Shown: positions 27,440-36,805, counted from the stretch's first letter. The stretch: 64,000 nt of DNA from an uncultured bacterium (GCA_937124615.1 CAKZKR010000016.1:108390-172389), one strand, 5' to 3'. The notes: generated by a model not told the origin, from the letters alone. Made by a program: numbers and translations.

Positions 27440-27468
27440 ATTATAACACTTTATTCCTTTGTTGTCAA
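27440..27468 (-). promoter_or_regulatory. Consensus sigma-70 promoter of the rex-hnd operon
   Basis: On the minus strand TTGACA (27468-27463), a spacer of exactly 17 bases and TATAAT (27445-27440): a full consensus promoter. Transcription should begin near 27433, inside candidate Rex operator 2, giving a leader of about 68 bases before rex. A perfect promoter with a repressor site across the start fits an operon that is strong when derepressed. Confidence 0.85.
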
Positions 27469-27528
27469 GTTAAAAATATATCTTTTTAATCTCTTAGTTA
27501 AAAATTCATCTGTATTAAATATATTTTA

Positions 27529-27558
27529 TTGATTTCATTATTTTTTTATTGCTATAAT
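27529..27558 (+). promoter_or_regulatory. Possible promoter for the SGNH hydrolase gene
   Basis: TTGATT (27529-27534), an 18-base spacer and TATAAT (27553-27558) stand 52 bases before the ATG at 27610, facing away from the rex promoter. The -10 box is perfect, the -35 box matches at 4 of 6. Confidence 0.4.
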
Positions 27559-27609
27559 TTAATTAAGGAATTTTTATATAAATAACTTTATTTAAAGAAG
27601 GAGAATTAA

Positions 27610-29829
27610 ATGAGACGAGGTATTATTAAGGTATGCTGTGTGTTATCTCTTTTTTTATTAATTTTCCTAAACACTTCTACAGCATTTTCTCAGGAAGAAG
27701 TCCCGCGTATTTTATTAGTTGGTGATAGCTGGACGGGTTTCATGTGGGCTTTCAGAACTTTCAAAGAAATTTTTACAGAAACTCCTGGATTAGAACACAT
27801 ACGAGAAATCGGTAGTAAAACTGCTATTATGGGTGCAAGAGCATTTGAGTTTTACCCCGAAAAATATAATTATATTCAGAACATTAAAGATGAGTTAATC
27901 AAATACCCAACGATAGATATTGTCGTTATGACTTTAGGTGGAAATGATTTTATGCGTGGCACTCCACAAACTCCTAGCTGGAGTTGTGGAATGCTTTCAA
28001 ATCCACCTCAAGAAGAAAATATGATCAATACAATAGTAAATTACATAGACGGGATAATTGATGAAATTTTATCAGTTCGTCCCGATATTCGCGTAGCATT
28101 CTGTGGTTACACTTTCGCTGGAAGAGATCGCGGAGGCTGTTCTATTTGTGACCAACAAAATGCTTTTGCTCGATTTGAACAAGCGAAAAAGACTCTTGCA
28201 GATAGCAAATCTCGTGTTTATTATGTACACAATTTAGGGTTAATGCAATACCACTTTGGGACCTCAACACCAACTAACCTCCCCCCCTCTTCTGTACCTT
28301 ACCCCGGCAGTTATCCTTCTTATACTCCATTTCCAGGGGGTGATCCCTGCTCACTGGTTCATCCATCAGGACTATTTGATGGAAATATTCACCTATCACA
28401 ACAAGGTTACAAAATCTTAGCCCAACGATGTATGTCTGAATTTATTAGTCAATGGTTGGACTACCCTAAAGTTTATAAAATTAATCTTGTCTCTCTCAAC
28501 GGAAATAATGCGGTTTACGAGGTAGTTTTTAGTGAACCTGTACTTAATGTCGATACTGCAGATTTTTCTGCTAAGGATAGTTTGTCAAATCTACTCCCCA
28601 TTACAACAGTGGAATTAATTAGTGGACAATTATATCGTGTAACAGTAAATGTAAGCACCGCAGTTGGAGAGGTTATATTAGGTGTTGTAGATAATGATTC
28701 CATAACAGATACAACAAGCAAACCATTAGGTGGACCGGGAACTGGAAATTCAGAAGGAAATGGTGATTTCTGGTATAACGGCATGTGGGAATATCATGAT
28801 TATGTAAGATACCCTGACCATGAAATTGAAGCGGGAATGAGGTATCTGCATGATAATCTAAGTGCTTATTATGTTTTATTAGGTGAACAAGGGGCAGAAG
28901 GTCTTTCTTTTAGTCCTGAAGAATGTGATTTAAATGGGGGACAAATATCGATAGAGCCGATTGTTATTTCTGGGAATGGTATGTTAGACTCTTTAGAATT
29001 TTCATTGATTACTGAGTGTTATAAAAATTCAGCGATAGATTTCACATCCAGAGGTGGGGTAAGTCATCAAATTGCTGTAAATGCATTCAATCAGAATATG
29101 GAGAGGATGATATACGATTGTGGCGGTGAAGATGGCGTTGTATATACCATTTTCTATGGTCTACCTCAAATGTTAGCCGGTTATATGACTCTGGGAAATT
29201 CAGAATCTACCATGATACCTACCGTAATCTCTATCGCGGCACAAGCCATAGACCCAAGTTTTAACATTCATGTGAATATTATTACACCTATTTATTATCA
29301 ATTATTACCGCAATATTTTGGACCGAATGGAGACGCAGATGGGGATGGTTGGACAAATAAACAGGAATATGAATATTTCGTCCGTGCCAATATGAATTAT
29401 GATGAAAAGAAGCAAGCCTATATTAATTCGGCCCTAAATCCTGAAGTATATCCCGGATCCGATTGTGAAGATTGTCATTCTTCCTCTACATTAGGTGGTA
29501 TTTTTGAAGTTGGTGCAGATATTTGTTTGCGAGTTCCGGACCCCGTTGCAACAAATTCATCATATAACTGGACAAAAATAAATGGAAACTTGATTGAAAG
29601 GGGTTTAAATACCCATTGTCGTTCATTATGGATACCTAACGCACAAGTAGAAGATACAGGCATATACATTTGCGAATACGATAACGGTCAAAAGGCATTA
29701 TCTACTTATACATTTCATGTTATTGTTACAGATGAATTACCCGTTTCCTCAATACTCGTTTATATAATACTTATTTGCTTAATTACGACAGGCTCCCTTA
29801 TGGTTCTCCGAAAACATTGTAATACATAA
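27610..29829 (+). CDS. Secreted SGNH-hydrolase with Ig-like and C-terminal membrane anchor
   Basis: 739 residues. Signal peptide 1-27. SGNH/GDSL hydrolase domain about 31-275: block I LLVGDSW (S40), block III LGGND (about 109-113), block V DGNIHLS (Asp/His pair near 260). Then a beta domain (about 285-370), a region of unknown fold, a calcium-loop-like NGDADGDGWTNKQEYE (about 575-590), an Ig-like domain near 625-712 (IPNAQVEDTGIYICEYDN) and a transmembrane helix at about 715-735 with a short basic tail. It is probably surface-anchored, an esterase acting on polysaccharide or glycan esters. A lone CXXCH (CEDCH, near 618) looks like a haem motif but is isolated. AAGAAGGAG is a strong ribosome binding site. 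Hydrolase call is good, substrate unknown. Confidence 0.75.
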   Translation: MRRGIIKVCCVLSLFLLIFLNTSTAFSQEEVPRILLVGDSWTGFMWAFRTFKEIFTETPGLEHIREIGSKTAIMGARAFEFYPEKYNYIQNIKDELIKYPTIDIVVMTLGGNDFMRGTPQTPSWSCGMLSNPPQEENMINTIVNYIDGIIDEILSVRPDIRVAFCGYTFAGRDRGGCSICDQQNAFARFEQAKKTLADSKSRVYYVHNLGLMQYHFGTSTPTNLPPSSVPYPGSYPSYTPFPGGDPCSLVHPSGLFDGNIHLSQQGYKILAQRCMSEFISQWLDYPKVYKINLVSLNGNNAVYEVVFSEPVLNVDTADFSAKDSLSNLLPITTVELISGQLYRVTVNVSTAVGEVILGVVDNDSITDTTSKPLGGPGTGNSEGNGDFWYNGMWEYHDYVRYPDHEIEAGMRYLHDNLSAYYVLLGEQGAEGLSFSPEECDLNGGQISIEPIVISGNGMLDSLEFSLITECYKNSAIDFTSRGGVSHQIAVNAFNQNMERMIYDCGGEDGVVYTIFYGLPQMLAGYMTLGNSESTMIPTVISIAAQAIDPSFNIHVNIITPIYYQLLPQYFGPNGDADGDGWTNKQEYEYFVRANMNYDEKKQAYINSALNPEVYPGSDCEDCHSSSTLGGIFEVGADICLRVPDPVATNSSYNWTKINGNLIERGLNTHCRSLWIPNAQVEDTGIYICEYDNGQKALSTYTFHVIVTDELPVSSILVYIILICLITTGSLMVLRKHCNT

Positions 29830-29856
29830 TTAAGGAGTCTTTGATAATTAGACTAT

Positions 29857-29890
29857 AAAAATTTTTACTGACAAAAAAGTAATAATTTTT
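29857..29890. terminator. AT-rich hairpin between convergent genes
   Basis: AAAAATTTTTACT pairs with AGTAATAATTTTT (12 of 13 pairs) around an 8-base loop, between the convergent SGNH hydrolase and PflX-like genes; the far arm touches the stop codon of the latter. With A/T runs on both arms it could act as a terminator in both directions, though AT-rich stems arise easily by chance here. Confidence 0.4.
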
Positions 29891-30806
29891 ATTCTGCAAA
29901 TCGCCAAAGTCCATAGGATTTAGCCATATTAAAAGCTTCTCTTATTTCTTCCGGGGTAGGTTGCCTCGATATCCCCGAATATTCAGGGGTACCGGGAACC
30001 TTATATGAGGGGCGATATTGTTCCATGATATTGATGTAGGTATTTATTGAAATTTCAGTTGCAAACCATCTTAAAATTTCCTCTGTTTGGTTGAGCATAC
30101 CTGGCATAACAAGATGTCTCACCAATAAACCGTGTCTTGCAATTCCATCAGAAGTAATTACAAGGTCACCTACCTGACGATGCATTTCTTTGATAGTGGC
30201 TCTTGCAATTTCAGGATAGTCCTTTGCATTGGAATACTTAAAAGAGGTTTCACTATCCCAATATTTGAAATCCGGCATATAAATGTCAACCCAATACTCA
30301 AGTATTTTGAGTGTCTCCAGAGAATCGTAGGCATTGGTGTTGTATACAATCGGAATTGTTAGTCCTTCTTTTTTTGCTATTATAAGAGACTCTATAATTT
30401 GTGGAACGACATGGGATGGGGAAACTAAATTAATGTTATGACACCCAAGAGACTGGAGATTTAACATTACCTGAGCAATAATCTCTGGGGAATATTCCGG
30501 ACCCTCAGGATACTGGCTTATTTCAAAGTTCTGGCAAAAAACACAGTTCAAATTACAACCACTAAAAAAGATTGTTCCGGAGCCTCTCCATCCAACAAGA
30601 CAAGATTCCTCCCCATAATGAGGAAAGGCACTGGATACCCGTGCATACTGTCCAATCTTACAATGACCTTTTTTATTTTCCAGCCTATTTACATTACATT
30701 GTCGTGGGCAAACATGACAATTCTTAAGCGATGAAGAAGCCCATTCTAAACATTTCTCTTCTATTTCTTTTCCATTTTTTAAATATACAGGCTCTGTAGT
30801 TTTCAC
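29889..30806 (-). CDS. Radical SAM protein, PflX/COG1313 family
   Basis: 305 residues, probably starting at GTG 30806. An N-terminal cysteine cluster (CHVCPRQCNVNR...GHCKIG, about 32-55) is followed by the radical SAM motif CX3CX2C in FFSGCNLNCVFCQNFEISQ. The end YKVPGTPEYSGISRQPTPEEIREAF-type region is typical of the COG1313 'PflX' group of putative pyruvate formate-lyase-activating-like enzymes. No glycyl radical enzyme gene is adjacent, so the substrate is unknown; other AmmeMemo-type radical SAM proteins are an alternative. It ends convergently with the SGNH gene. Confidence 0.85.
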   Translation of the reverse strand: MKTTEPVYLKNGKEIEEKCLEWASSSLKNCHVCPRQCNVNRLENKKGHCKIGQYARVSSAFPHYGEESCLVGWRGSGTIFFSGCNLNCVFCQNFEISQYPEGPEYSPEIIAQVMLNLQSLGCHNINLVSPSHVVPQIIESLIIAKKEGLTIPIVYNTNAYDSLETLKILEYWVDIYMPDFKYWDSETSFKYSNAKDYPEIARATIKEMHRQVGDLVITSDGIARHGLLVRHLVMPGMLNQTEEILRWFATEISINTYINIMEQYRPSYKVPGTPEYSGISRQPTPEEIREAFNMAKSYGLWRFAE

Positions 30807-30836
30807 TTATACTTTGTATAGACAAAGATTTATTAT

Positions 30837-32219
30837 CTATTGCAACAGTTTGCCCTGGTATTCACCTGTCAGGGTCATTAAAAACTTAGCAATCTTCTCT
30901 TCCTCTATTTTCGGAATCTGCTTCCCAACCTGGTATTTCAACATTATATTTACCACTTTTTGCAAGTCATCTGTGGAACCGTCATGAAGGTACGGAGGGG
31001 TAACCGCAATATTCCGAAGTAGCGGAACCTTAAATTTATGCTTATCATCTTCATTCTTTGTAACATTATATCTACCCAAATCCGCTTCGGTTATTTCTCC
31101 ACCTCGGTCTTTGAAGTAATCCCCTTTTAAACCCATTTTTTCAAACGATTGTCCACCTATGGCCTTTCCTACATGGCAAGTAGCACATCTGTATTTCTTA
31201 AATAGAGCATACCCCTCTTTTTCTTCCGGAGATAATGCATCCGCTTTACCTAATAGAAATTGGTCAAATCGTGAATTAGGGGTAATTAATGTCTTTTCAA
31301 ATTCTGCAATAGCATTAGTAAAATTATCCTTGTTATATCCCGTTGGATATACCTCTAAGAACGCTTTTGTAAACTCCTCATCTTGATTTAACTTTGATGT
31401 AACCTCTTCCCAATTAGAGGCCATCTCTATAGGATTATTAACAGGTCCATCTGCCTGTTCCTGTAAATCTATAGCACGACCATCCCAGAATTGAACAAAA
31501 TTAAACAGGGCATTGTAAACAGTAGGAGCATTAATCGGACCTACTGCTTCGCCTACACCTACTGAGAATTTCTTACGGTCAACTCCACCCGTCCCCAAAT
31601 CATGACAACCAGCACACGCAAGGGTATTATCTTTGGAAAGTCTTTTATCATGATATAGCTTATTTCCTAATTCAACTTTCCGTATATCCACATCTACTTT
31701 TTGGGGTAAAGGTTGAACAACCTCTTGTTTCAAACTATCTGAAATCCCTTGCGTTGCATAGTGTTTGGCACGCGTTGATTTTACCCACGATAAAATTAGA
31801 TTCTGTTCTTCTTTTGATAACATACTATCCCAATGGAGAGCGATATATCTCAAAGGAGGCATTTCATTCATTAATGTTGTATGTTCAATCTTTGCCAAAG
31901 CAACCTCTGTAGGTGGTTTGTTTTCTCCCGGGAAAAGTTCTTTTATCATATTCATATAAAACAATCCTAATTTAATATCGGCTTCTATGATCCCTTTTGC
32001 TACGGGGAAATTTGCATAAAAAGGAAGACGATATTCTTTGGTATGGCAATTCACACATTTCTTTTCTAATATAGGTAGCACTTTGGCAAATGTTGGGTCA
32101 TCCACTTTCTTATCTGTTAATGTAGTTCCAACAGGAGGTCCTACAATTAGGTTAACTATAGGGAATGCTAATGCTAAAATGACAGCCAAGATAATTACAA
32201 TGACAATATACTTCTTCAT
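30837..32219 (-). CDS. Tri-haem cytochrome c peroxidase, membrane anchored
   Basis: 460 residues. N-terminal membrane anchor (residues 4-25). Three CXXCH haem sites: CVNCH (55-59) in an extra N-terminal haem-binding domain, CAGCH (about 204) and CATCH (about 343) in the di-haem CcpA/MauG core. GVGEAVGPINAPTVYNALFN and FWDGRAIDLQEQADGP are typical of bacterial di-haem peroxidases, which reduce hydrogen peroxide to water outside the cytoplasm. The N-terminal haem probably relays electrons, as in the tri-haem YhjA/quinol peroxidase type. Possible defence against peroxide in an otherwise anaerobic gene set. AAGGAG precedes the ATG. MauG-like protein modification is a less likely role. Confidence 0.88.
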   Translation of the reverse strand: MKKYIVIVIILAVILALAFPIVNLIVGPPVGTTLTDKKVDDPTFAKVLPILEKKCVNCHTKEYRLPFYANFPVAKGIIEADIKLGLFYMNMIKELFPGENKPPTEVALAKIEHTTLMNEMPPLRYIALHWDSMLSKEEQNLILSWVKSTRAKHYATQGISDSLKQEVVQPLPQKVDVDIRKVELGNKLYHDKRLSKDNTLACAGCHDLGTGGVDRKKFSVGVGEAVGPINAPTVYNALFNFVQFWDGRAIDLQEQADGPVNNPIEMASNWEEVTSKLNQDEEFTKAFLEVYPTGYNKDNFTNAIAEFEKTLITPNSRFDQFLLGKADALSPEEKEGYALFKKYRCATCHVGKAIGGQSFEKMGLKGDYFKDRGGEITEADLGRYNVTKNEDDKHKFKVPLLRNIAVTPPYLHDGSTDDLQKVVNIMLKYQVGKQIPKIEEEKIAKFLMTLTGEYQGKLLQ

Positions 32220-32333
32220 TTGCCTTACTCCTTATTAAAATGTTTTCCCAACCCTAATCCCTGAAATTAGTATAATATATTCAACCTATATTTTCAAATA
32301 CCTTTATAAAATAAAAAAATAAAATATAGTAGT

Positions 32334-33251
32334 ATGAGTTTAATAAACACAAAGAAAAAACTTAATAAGGATAATTCATACCAGATAATCGATTCTGGTA
32401 ACCGAGTTAAGTTAGAGCAAATAGGACCATATAGAATCATTCGGCCAGCACCAGAAGCGTGTTATCCAAAAAGTTTACCTGATTTATGGAAAAACAATAT
32501 CGATGCTACCTATATCCGTTCAGATGATGGAGGTGGCCATTGGGAGTATCAAAATCTGATACCCCAACAATTCCCCATAGTATTACAGGGGTTTAATGTA
32601 TACACAAAATTAACTGGTTTTGGACATGTTGGCTTCTTTCCAGAACACTGCCATCTGTGGAATCTTATATTAAATCTTAAAACTAATCACATGGATACTA
32701 TCAATGTATTAAACCTCTTCGCATATACAGGACTTTCAACAGTAGCATGTATTAAAAAGGGATTTAATGTGTGTCATGTAGATTCCTCAAAAGGCATGGT
32801 TGAATTAGCAAAAATGAACATTGCTCTCAATCATTCAAATGAAAATTCGGTACGATGGATGGTAGAAGATGTAAGGAAATTTGTCAGTAGGGAGATAAAA
32901 AGAGGAAAAACCTACAACGGATTTATCCTCGATCCCCCTTCTTTCGGGAGAGGACCCAAAAATGAAATCTGGAAATTAGAACAGCATATTTCTGTTTTAC
33001 TTGAAGATTTAATGATATTGTGCAATGGCTCTCCTTTATTCCTTTTTCTTACATGTTATTCTTCTAACTTTACACCACTCCTCATGGAAAGAATTTTAAG
33101 AACATATATAAACAAAAAAGGCGTTTTTTTATCAGGTGAATTGTCTATAAAAGAACTATCCGGAAATCTCTTTTCTTCTGGAGGATTATGTGCTATTTAT
33201 ATTCAAAAAGAGATTTTCCCTGACAACCTCTCTATTTTCCTGAATTACTAA
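32334..33251 (+). CDS. RlmI/RlmK-like SAM-dependent methyltransferase
   Basis: 305 residues. SAM-binding motif I is NLFAYTG (127-133), motif II has the acidic end in CHVDSSKG (about 148-154), and the catalytic-type motif IV is DPPSFGRG (200-207). This 'FaYTG...DPPsFgrg' pair defines the PF10672/RlmI-like class I methyltransferases that modify cytosine C5 or guanine N of 23S rRNA. The PUA domain present in true RlmI is absent; the first 110 residues form an alternative beta-rich domain (GGGHWEYQNLIPQQF). An RNA base is the probable substrate, the exact site unknown. It is divergent from the peroxidase gene and ends convergently with the EF-hand gene. Confidence 0.82.
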   Translation: MSLINTKKKLNKDNSYQIIDSGNRVKLEQIGPYRIIRPAPEACYPKSLPDLWKNNIDATYIRSDDGGGHWEYQNLIPQQFPIVLQGFNVYTKLTGFGHVGFFPEHCHLWNLILNLKTNHMDTINVLNLFAYTGLSTVACIKKGFNVCHVDSSKGMVELAKMNIALNHSNENSVRWMVEDVRKFVSREIKRGKTYNGFILDPPSFGRGPKNEIWKLEQHISVLLEDLMILCNGSPLFLFLTCYSSNFTPLLMERILRTYINKKGVFLSGELSIKELSGNLFSSGGLCAIYIQKEIFPDNLSIFLNY

Positions 33252-33259
33252 AATAAAAG

Positions 33260-33294
33260 TTGGGAGACAAGGTTAACAAAACCTTATCTCCCAA
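33260..33294. terminator. Bidirectional hairpin between convergent genes
   Basis: TTGGGAGACAAGGT and ACCTTATCTCCCAA pair over 14 positions with one C-A mismatch around the loop TAACAAA, nine bases after the methyltransferase stop and 22 before the EF-hand gene stop. No T tract follows on either side. Position and stability fit a shared terminator. Confidence 0.65.
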
Positions 33295-33316
33295 CACAAT
33301 CCTTATGAGTTATCCC

Positions 33317-36076
33317 TTAGTTTAAAAGGGGAGCAAAACCATCCTCGGTCCCATCTTGCAGGACATAGCCTTTTCCTGGGGCATTGTACAATTGTATAAA
33401 TCGGAGCAATTCAGAAAGGTCTATTTTCCAATCCTGAATCCGATAATCGCATGCATGAGGAGAACATTGTCTCGGTTTATCATTTCCAGGACCATATCCA
33501 TCCTCTGAAGATTGGTCACATCCATACCCACCAAAGTTAAACATTTGTATAACTCGCAACATCTCTGTCAAAGATATAGCCCAATCGCGGTTGGTGTCTG
33601 CAGAGTGTGCCCTATCAGGATCCCATCCTTTTAATAAGACTGTCTGAACATCAGGAGAGGTCAATTCTTCACTGTCAACTGTCCGATAAAGAACATAGCC
33701 ACAAATAACAGCCTGACCCTCTGCATCATTTGGTACTTTTACAGTATAGACAACTTTAACAGGAAATATTGGTATATCTATCCATGCAAACTCTAATGTC
33801 CCTGTAGTACCTGCAGAAGGAACTACAACAGCATTACTGGATTCCACGACAGATTCTAAAACCCACCCTGCCGGGAGCGTTTCTTTCAAACCTAAAGCAG
33901 AAATTCTCAACCGAATAGGATTTCTGATGGTTAAGATTACTGTTAATGTTTGTCCAGGCCAATACCTGCGATTTCCAGAAACGGCTCGTTCTAAAACCAA
34001 TGACGATGGTGGTTCATTTCCACCTGGACCGCCCGGACCAGGCCCACCTATTTCACCAGATGATTGAGCCTGACATCTTTCATTAATTACCTGTAACTCA
34101 TCCAATGTAATTTGCGCATCACCATTAAGGTCAAGCAGACTTACAATACGAATTAACCATGTTTGATCAATAGGCATCATATAGATAGACGCAATAGACA
34201 TAACTATTTCATTTAAGTCTATTACTCCATCTCCATTGACATCAATAGAACTAAACATTTGTATCGCATATGGGACAATGGAACATGGATTCCACAAGTC
34301 TGGAACAATTATAATTTCTCCTTCTGTTGAAGGTTCTCCCTCACCGGGGTCCTCATTACAAGTATTTAATACTGTCTTTACCTCTTCTTTCGTAACGGCT
34401 CCATCTCCATTCAAATCAAACTTTCTGAAAACTTCTCCTATCAAAGAAATATCAATTGGCAATGGAATATTTGACATAATTACAGGACCGTTTAGTTCGT
34501 CCATAGTAATTTTCCCGTCTTTATTACGGTCAAGCCAATCAAAGTATTTGATCAGGAGTGGTGCAATTACACATGGGTCTGTTGGAATTTCAAATTCACC
34601 CTCAATAGGGATGGGTTCTCCTTCGATTGGGAGAATTTCGTCACAATTCGCGATTACCGCATTAATTTCATCTTTGGTTATACCTCCATCTGAATCTAAG
34701 TCAAAGATTGCAAATATAGTATCGAGGGATGCAGGATCAACAGGAATTGGATAAATAACGGTCAGCGGAGTAATCAACTCATCTTTAATAATTCTACCGT
34801 CTTTGTTCTGGTCTAAAAAGTCAAAATATTCCAATGCTAACGGACCAATTACACATGGATCTATATCAGGAATTGGGAATTCACCCTCCCAAAGAGGAGG
34901 ATTTAGAATGAAATCCAGGTCATTGCAATCAATCAAACCATTTCCATTCATATCTACATAGCCAAACTGTTCCGGCGTCACATATTCGGCTACTTCTTCA
35001 TAACCAATCATCGAATCTCCATTTTTATCGATGATTGATAAAACATTATTAGGATTTACTCCCAATTGAGGGGCTAATATGTTTAATATAATCATCAACT
35101 CATTAGGAGAAGCTCCACCATCCCTATTTGTATCAATTAATAAATAAGCAATTTCCAAAGTCAGATTATATTGACTTAACAGATTGTCAATATCAGGATA
35201 CAAATTCCTCACCTCATCAGGGCTTAATTTCCCATCACCATTTAAGTCTACAAACGGGAAAAGTAATTCTACAACTTTACTTAGTGGTATCTCAGGCAAA
35301 GGGCATTCTCCATTATCATCTATGATAATTCCACATATCTCTGCCCATGATTCTAATTCCGCTCTAGTAATTGCACCATTGTCATCTAAATCAAACTGTT
35401 CAAATAATTCGTCAAAATCAACGATAGGCGGATAAATCAAAATAATGGGGAAGTTTAGTTCTTCTCGGGTAATTACACCGTCTTTATTCTGGTCAAGGTT
35501 ATCAAACTCAGAAATAGCTAATTCTATCCAGGCACATGGGTCGGTTTCTGGTGGGGTATATTCCCCTTCAATACCAATTTCACCCTCTATGATGATTTCA
35601 CCTTCTTCAGGTTCTCCTTCAATTGGAGGCAGTTCTCCAATATCACCACAATCAATTACACCGTTCTTATTCCTATCTAATTGTCGGAACTGTTCTAAAC
35701 TGATATAACCTGATACTTCTTCGTACTCTATGAGTTGATTTCCATTAGTATCAACGATAGATAAAAGCCCACCTGGCAAATACAATTGCAACAAAGCAAG
35801 AATTGGGCTGAACTCCTGACAGTCAATTTTTCCGTCTTTATTGGTATCAAGCATATTAAAATACTGATCAGGTACGGTGTATACCTTTGATAATTCAACC
35901 TTAGATAATCCACCATCTCGATTTGAATCAAACATAGGCCAGAGCAAATCCAATAATGCATTATTATCAGATGGTAACGGACAGGGCGCTACAGCCTTTC
36001 CTATGAATGGGGTAATTAACATAATAACAGATAATACTATTACCCTAAATGTCCCTTTATAAGTTACTTTACTCAT
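33317..36076 (-). CDS. Secreted multi-EF-hand protein with dockerin-like C-terminus
   Basis: 919 residues with a signal peptide (about 1-29). I count sixteen EF-hand calcium loops of the DxNxDGxIxxxEL type (e.g. DSNRDGGLSKVEL, DTNKDGKIDCQEF, DLNGDGAVTKEEV), arranged as blocks of four, two, four, two, two and two. Blocks are joined by acidic Glu-Gly-Glu linkers followed by a repeated 'DPC..I.PL....FD.LD.NKDG' opening. A Gly/Pro linker leads to a DUF11-like beta domain (about 690-820) and then to a tandem dockerin-like end with two copies of W-x-I-x-L-x-E-[ML]-L-R-x-I-Q-x-[FY]-N. The protein must bind much calcium and is probably at the cell surface; no cohesin is visible in the window. GAAGGAG precedes the ATG. 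Confidence 0.85.
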   Translation of the reverse strand: MSKVTYKGTFRVIVLSVIMLITPFIGKAVAPCPLPSDNNALLDLLWPMFDSNRDGGLSKVELSKVYTVPDQYFNMLDTNKDGKIDCQEFSPILALLQLYLPGGLLSIVDTNGNQLIEYEEVSGYISLEQFRQLDRNKNGVIDCGDIGELPPIEGEPEEGEIIIEGEIGIEGEYTPPETDPCAWIELAISEFDNLDQNKDGVITREELNFPIILIYPPIVDFDELFEQFDLDDNGAITRAELESWAEICGIIIDDNGECPLPEIPLSKVVELLFPFVDLNGDGKLSPDEVRNLYPDIDNLLSQYNLTLEIAYLLIDTNRDGGASPNELMIILNILAPQLGVNPNNVLSIIDKNGDSMIGYEEVAEYVTPEQFGYVDMNGNGLIDCNDLDFILNPPLWEGEFPIPDIDPCVIGPLALEYFDFLDQNKDGRIIKDELITPLTVIYPIPVDPASLDTIFAIFDLDSDGGITKDEINAVIANCDEILPIEGEPIPIEGEFEIPTDPCVIAPLLIKYFDWLDRNKDGKITMDELNGPVIMSNIPLPIDISLIGEVFRKFDLNGDGAVTKEEVKTVLNTCNEDPGEGEPSTEGEIIIVPDLWNPCSIVPYAIQMFSSIDVNGDGVIDLNEIVMSIASIYMMPIDQTWLIRIVSLLDLNGDAQITLDELQVINERCQAQSSGEIGGPGPGGPGGNEPPSSLVLERAVSGNRRYWPGQTLTVILTIRNPIRLRISALGLKETLPAGWVLESVVESSNAVVVPSAGTTGTLEFAWIDIPIFPVKVVYTVKVPNDAEGQAVICGYVLYRTVDSEELTSPDVQTVLLKGWDPDRAHSADTNRDWAISLTEMLRVIQMFNFGGYGCDQSSEDGYGPGNDKPRQCSPHACDYRIQDWKIDLSELLRFIQLYNAPGKGYVLQDGTEDGFAPLLN

Positions 36077-36142
36077 ATTTTATCTCCTTCTAATTTATCT
36101 TTTTCTTAATTAATTTCTAACCTTAAAAATTGAAAATATAAC

Positions 36143-36655
36143 TTAACAATCGGGAGGTGATTTTGGGCTGATATGATAAGCGAGATATTTTTTCCCATAC
36201 AGTTTTAAAGAATAATTCTTTTCCTTCCCCTCTCCTTTCCGCTCATATCTATCAGATAGAATAAAAAGTTTTCTACTTTCATATATTGAGTTGTGCTTAT
36301 TCGAAGGATTATATGTTTCAACCTTCTTTATCTTTTGATTATTGCTGTAATTTGGTTTTGGAATGCTACTATATAAAATGCATGTTCTTAATTGAAATGT
36401 CTTTTGTTTCTTCCCCATATTTCTCATAAGGATTTGTAAATCCTTAATATCAATTTTTCCATCACTATTTATGTCCGGTAATGTATTTACATTATCCGAA
36501 ATAATCGCAGATACAAATCGTTGAATATCGCAAACATCAATAATACCATCTTCATTTATATCTATTCTTTTTATATGATAAGATGGAACACCCCCTGCTA
36601 TTATTCCGCACATCAATAAGATAACAATGCAAATTTTTAATTTATATTTAATCAT
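36143..36655 (-). CDS. Small secreted dockerin-type protein
   Basis: 170 residues from the ATG at 36655, chosen because AGAGG lies six bases upstream; in-frame ATGs at 36661 and 36700 are less well placed. Signal peptide about 1-23 (KICIVILLMCGIIAGG). Immediately after it a type I dockerin pair: DINEDGIIDVCDIQRFVSAI and DINSDGKIDIKDLQILMRNM, both with complete calcium loops. The C-terminal 90 residues are basic, rich in Lys, Ser and Tyr, with no known domain. It is next to the EF-hand protein and may share its surface assembly; a partner cohesin is not seen. Upstream gap of 66 bases from the larger gene. Confidence 0.7.
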   Translation of the reverse strand: MIKYKLKICIVILLMCGIIAGGVPSYHIKRIDINEDGIIDVCDIQRFVSAIISDNVNTLPDINSDGKIDIKDLQILMRNMGKKQKTFQLRTCILYSSIPKPNYSNNQKIKKVETYNPSNKHNSIYESRKLFILSDRYERKGEGKEKNYSLKLYGKKYLAYHISPKSPPDC

Positions 36656-36805
36656 AATCATCCTCTTTATAATATTACCATATACATACAAAAAAGTCAA
36701 GTCTTTTAATAAGATAATATAATTATGAAAATTTGATATGAAATATTTATAATTTATTATCTTATTTTACCTAAAAATAAAAAACATTACAAGAAAGGCG
36801 GACCT

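Noticed and set aside
33317..36076. Tandem DNA repeat or CRISPR-like array
   Set aside because: The repetition is at protein level (EF-hand loops of varying sequence); there are no identical, evenly spaced DNA repeats.
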